Both the position numbers and the translations under genes were made by a program. Positions 44,631 to 45,920 of a DNA stretch of 45,920 bases are shown here, one piece after another. The DNA is from Dehalococcoidia bacterium (lineage in GTDB: Bacteria > Chloroflexota > Dehalococcoidia > GIF9 > AB-539-J10). The stretch covers positions 1 through 45,920 of the forward strand of contig JAFGBN010000064.1 in NCBI GenBank assembly GCA_016933195.1, written 5' to 3'. A model generated the notes under the pieces. The model did no database searches. It was given only the letters and a program-made list of their open reading frames with translations, and had not been told where the DNA came from. Numbering within the stretch: the stretch's first letter is position 1; every line of letters starts with the position of its first letter.

Positions 44631-45234
44631 GAGAAATGAATAGAATAAAGAAAATTGCAGCAATTCCATAGAATTGTTTGAATTATCTGTCTGACCGAGA
44701 CCACACCCATGCGAGGCCAGCATTGGCCTGACAAAAGCAGCCAAACCGCTGCCTGAAACAAACAATAGTTTTGGCTATGAGGCATACGGGTGAAAGAATT
44801 ATGAGATGTAGCTGTGTTTTATCTCCGCTCTTGCAAAATTTTCATGGAGCTATACTCAGTGGGTGAAGTTTGAGGATAGCTTGAAGCTCCATAGCATAAT
44901 AGCAGACTAGGGGATTGTTCTTTTCGCTCTGGCTAATTGCGTAGTCTACACGTCTGTCAAAACCAAGGAAAGCGACCTTGACAATTGGGTATCCGTCTTA
45001 CCTCCCAAGACTTGATTTTGCCACTTTCTGTCAGCGGTACTAAAAGGTAATACTCCTTTCTACGTAAAGGCTCTACACCAGAAAGCAATGGCAAGTATTC
45101 GAGAATTGCTATGGCCTTGTACCTCCTTGGGTTGCCATCAAATTGCCAACCATCTTTGTAGAACAATCCACCGAACCTTTCCTTAATGTCCTGTTCAAGT
45201 TCTTCTGTAAGGTTAACTGGTGAAGCTAATTTAG
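44631..45234. other. Spacer before second tRNA fragment, with a - strand open fragment (44957-45166)
   Basis: On the - strand a frame open from the tRNA fragment (about 45230) to TGA at 44957 reads LEQDIKERFGGLFYKDGWQF and YKAIAILEYLPLLSGVEPLR, with protein-like composition but no ATG or ribosome-binding site. It looks like the 3' part of a gene cut by the integration end. The remainder, 44631-44956, shows nothing I can name. Confidence 0.35.
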
Positions 45235-45280
45235 TGAATGGGGTTCAGGTGGTCGGAGGTTCAAATCCTCTCACCCCGAC
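45235..45280 (+). repeat. Attachment-site repeat, isolated tRNA-Pro fragment
   Basis: Exact copy of 39120-39165. The 5' half of the tRNA is absent here (preceding bases GAAGCTAATTTAG do not fit a D arm), so it is not a functional tRNA but the far end of an integrated segment. Confidence 0.88.
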
Positions 45281-45351
45281 CATAGATTCGCATTCAAAAC
45301 CCCCAGAAAGTGTTAACTGCAAAGAGTTTATCACTGCATTCCCCAAGGAAA

Positions 45352-45545
45352 TTTCCACAAGGCAAGCTCAACCAGGGCTATGGGATAGAGCGTTGGCTGA
45401 GAGACTGGGCATCTACAAGGTTTATTTTTCTCACCTCAAACGAGGATTAAGGAATTAACGCCTAGCTTGGTTGAAAATTTTCGTCTGGTCTTAACTTCTG
45501 TGATTCCTTTTTCGCATATATACCTTTAGAAGAGATGGCCAGAAT
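45352..45545 (+). pseudogene. Remnant of a second integrase N-terminus
   Basis: Aligns with the HTH-like start of the integrase at about 39247-39425: QAQPGLWDRALAERL matches QAQLKLSDRALAKRL, and HLKRGLRN matches YVKRGLRD. A stop follows at 45456-45458, but similarity continues in nucleotides (TCTGGTCTTAACTT, TTTTTCGCATATAT) to about 45540. The rest of the recombinase is missing and the sequence jumps straight into the hydroxylase leader. Confidence 0.75.
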
Positions 45546-45548
45546 GTC

Positions 45549-45726
45549 CCACTTTTGCCAACTAAGCACAGTATAAGGCTTGTTTTCTCTCCAAATTGAA
45601 GATATAGTTTAGGCAGGGATGAAGAATATGGGCGTTTTAAGGAACTATGCTGTCGCCTGATTACACAGCCATCGGGTAGCTTTATCCAAATAGGTGACAT
45701 CGAGTAGGTATAGGAGGATAAGTAAT
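45549..45726 (+). repeat. Conserved leader before hydroxylase, copy 2
   Basis: Counterpart of 41971-42149. Shared strings include TTGAAGATATAGTT, TAGCTTTATCCAA and AGGAGGATAA. Its in-frame TAG early in the block shows that it is not coding in this copy. Confidence 0.7.
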
Positions 45727-45920
45727 ATGGAACAAGAAGTTAAGCTAATGCCCAGCAATCCCTATGAGCACGATAAGTACATGCCTGAAACATTTAACGT
45801 GGTAGGGAAGCGGGGTGTGCGCCGCATAGATGGGTACAGGAAGGCGAGCGGAGAAGCAATATACACCAAAGATATAGATTTTCTAGGGATGCTGTATGCG
45901 AAGTTTCTCAAATGCCCCTA
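45727..45920 (+). CDS. Second molybdenum hydroxylase large subunit, 5' part only (runs off window)
   Basis: 64 codons from ATG at 45727 with AGGAGGATAA upstream. The N-terminus (EHDKYMPETFNVVGKRGVRR, then GYRKASGEAIYTKDI) is clearly a paralogue of the gene at 42150, about three quarters identical at residue level over this short stretch. Open to the window end. It shows that the hydroxylase gene is duplicated in tandem with its leader. Confidence 0.88.
   Translation, partial: MEQEVKLMPSNPYEHDKYMPETFNVVGKRGVRRIDGYRKASGEAIYTKDIDFLGMLYAKFLKCP

Larger units (their letters stand above)
39120..45280. mobile_element. tRNA-Pro-anchored integrated island
   Basis: Bounded by exact 46-base direct repeats, the first being the 3' part of tRNA-Pro and the second an isolated fragment. 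A tyrosine-recombinase gene (now frameshifted) lies immediately inside the tRNA copy, the standard arrangement for tRNA-integrating elements. Cargo is an AT-rich glycosyltransferase-like gene and a molybdenum hydroxylase gene. The same recombinase start and hydroxylase start reappear after the second repeat, so at least two related units stand in tandem. Extent beyond 45280 is unknown. Confidence 0.8.

Noticed and set aside
45186-45458. 90-residue gene through the second tRNA fragment
   Set aside because: The frame crosses the tRNA repeat and only its last 35 residues match the integrase start; it is a fusion by chance.
1-45920. CRISPR array, rRNA genes or phage structural genes
   Set aside because: I saw no regularly spaced repeats, no rRNA-like sequence, and no capsid, terminase or tail genes.

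Overview
The window looks like a chromosomal piece of a bacterium that fixes or oxidises C1 compounds anaerobically through the Wood-Ljungdahl pathway. It is most likely a Chloroflexota lineage related to Dehalococcoidia. That placement is an inference from gene content (pyrG-transaldolase-rho block, tungstate/molybdate genes, many Hdr-type flavoproteins, solitary xanthine-dehydrogenase-like genes, hom-thrC-parvulin block); no rRNA is present to confirm it. Rho, CTP synthase, GTP cyclohydrolase I and a bacterial-type tRNA exclude archaea in practice.

Layout. (1) 1-3278, + strand: 3' end of pyrG, a transaldolase/F6P-aldolase, rho and a small Cys-rich gene. (2) 3383-6423, + strand, molybdenum/tungsten block: a structured leader that looks like a Moco/Tuco riboswitch, a broken tungstate-binding protein gene (wtpA-like), then moaA, moaC and a MOSC gene. 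(3) 19077-6822, - strand: one long gene train running pseudo-receiver, cNMP-domain histidine kinase, receiver, hdrA1, hdrA2, mvhD, metV, metF, hdrC and a 1489-aa HdrA carrying a built-in NADPH-oxidoreductase (GltD/NfnB-like) module. This is a variant of the MetFV-Hdr-MvhD methylene-tetrahydrofolate reductase known from acetogens. (4) 19357-22710, + strand: a second metF, a NarL-type regulator and its GAF/PAS kinase. (5) 27715-22754, - strand: formate module with an HdrC-HdrB fusion, a small ORF, mvhD, fdhA (Cys type) and an FrhB/FdhB-like subunit. (6) 27965-30292: remnant of an IS5-type transposase, two small unknown genes and an NDP-sugar epimerase. (7) 30483-34069, + strand: AbrB-like regulator and a MacAB-type exporter. 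(8) 38940-34071, - strand: parvulin foldase, homoserine dehydrogenase, threonine synthase, a flavin reductase-like protein and folE. (9) 39091-45920: tRNA-Pro(GGG) and an integrated region. The 3' 46 bases of the tRNA are repeated exactly at 45235-45280. Just inside the first copy is a frameshifted tyrosine recombinase with an HTH start, then an AT-rich glycosyltransferase-like gene and a molybdenum hydroxylase large subunit. After the second tRNA fragment the same order begins again (recombinase start, conserved leader, hydroxylase gene), so the island is a tandem, diverged duplication that leaves the window.

How it fits together. Mo/W cofactor synthesis (moaA, moaC, MOSC) would serve the formate dehydrogenase and the xanthine-dehydrogenase-like hydroxylases. 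Formate oxidation or CO2 reduction and methylene-THF reduction are both wired through MvhD and Hdr-type subunits, suggesting flavin-based electron bifurcation. FolE and the flavin reductase-like gene are separate metabolic neighbours. The regulators flanking both metF genes suggest redox- or ligand-responsive control of the C1 branch. The most unusual parts are the HdrA-GltD-HdrA fusion beside its split relative, the atypical receiver pair heading the metFV train, the decayed gene behind an intact-looking riboswitch, and the tRNA-anchored duplicated hydroxylase island.
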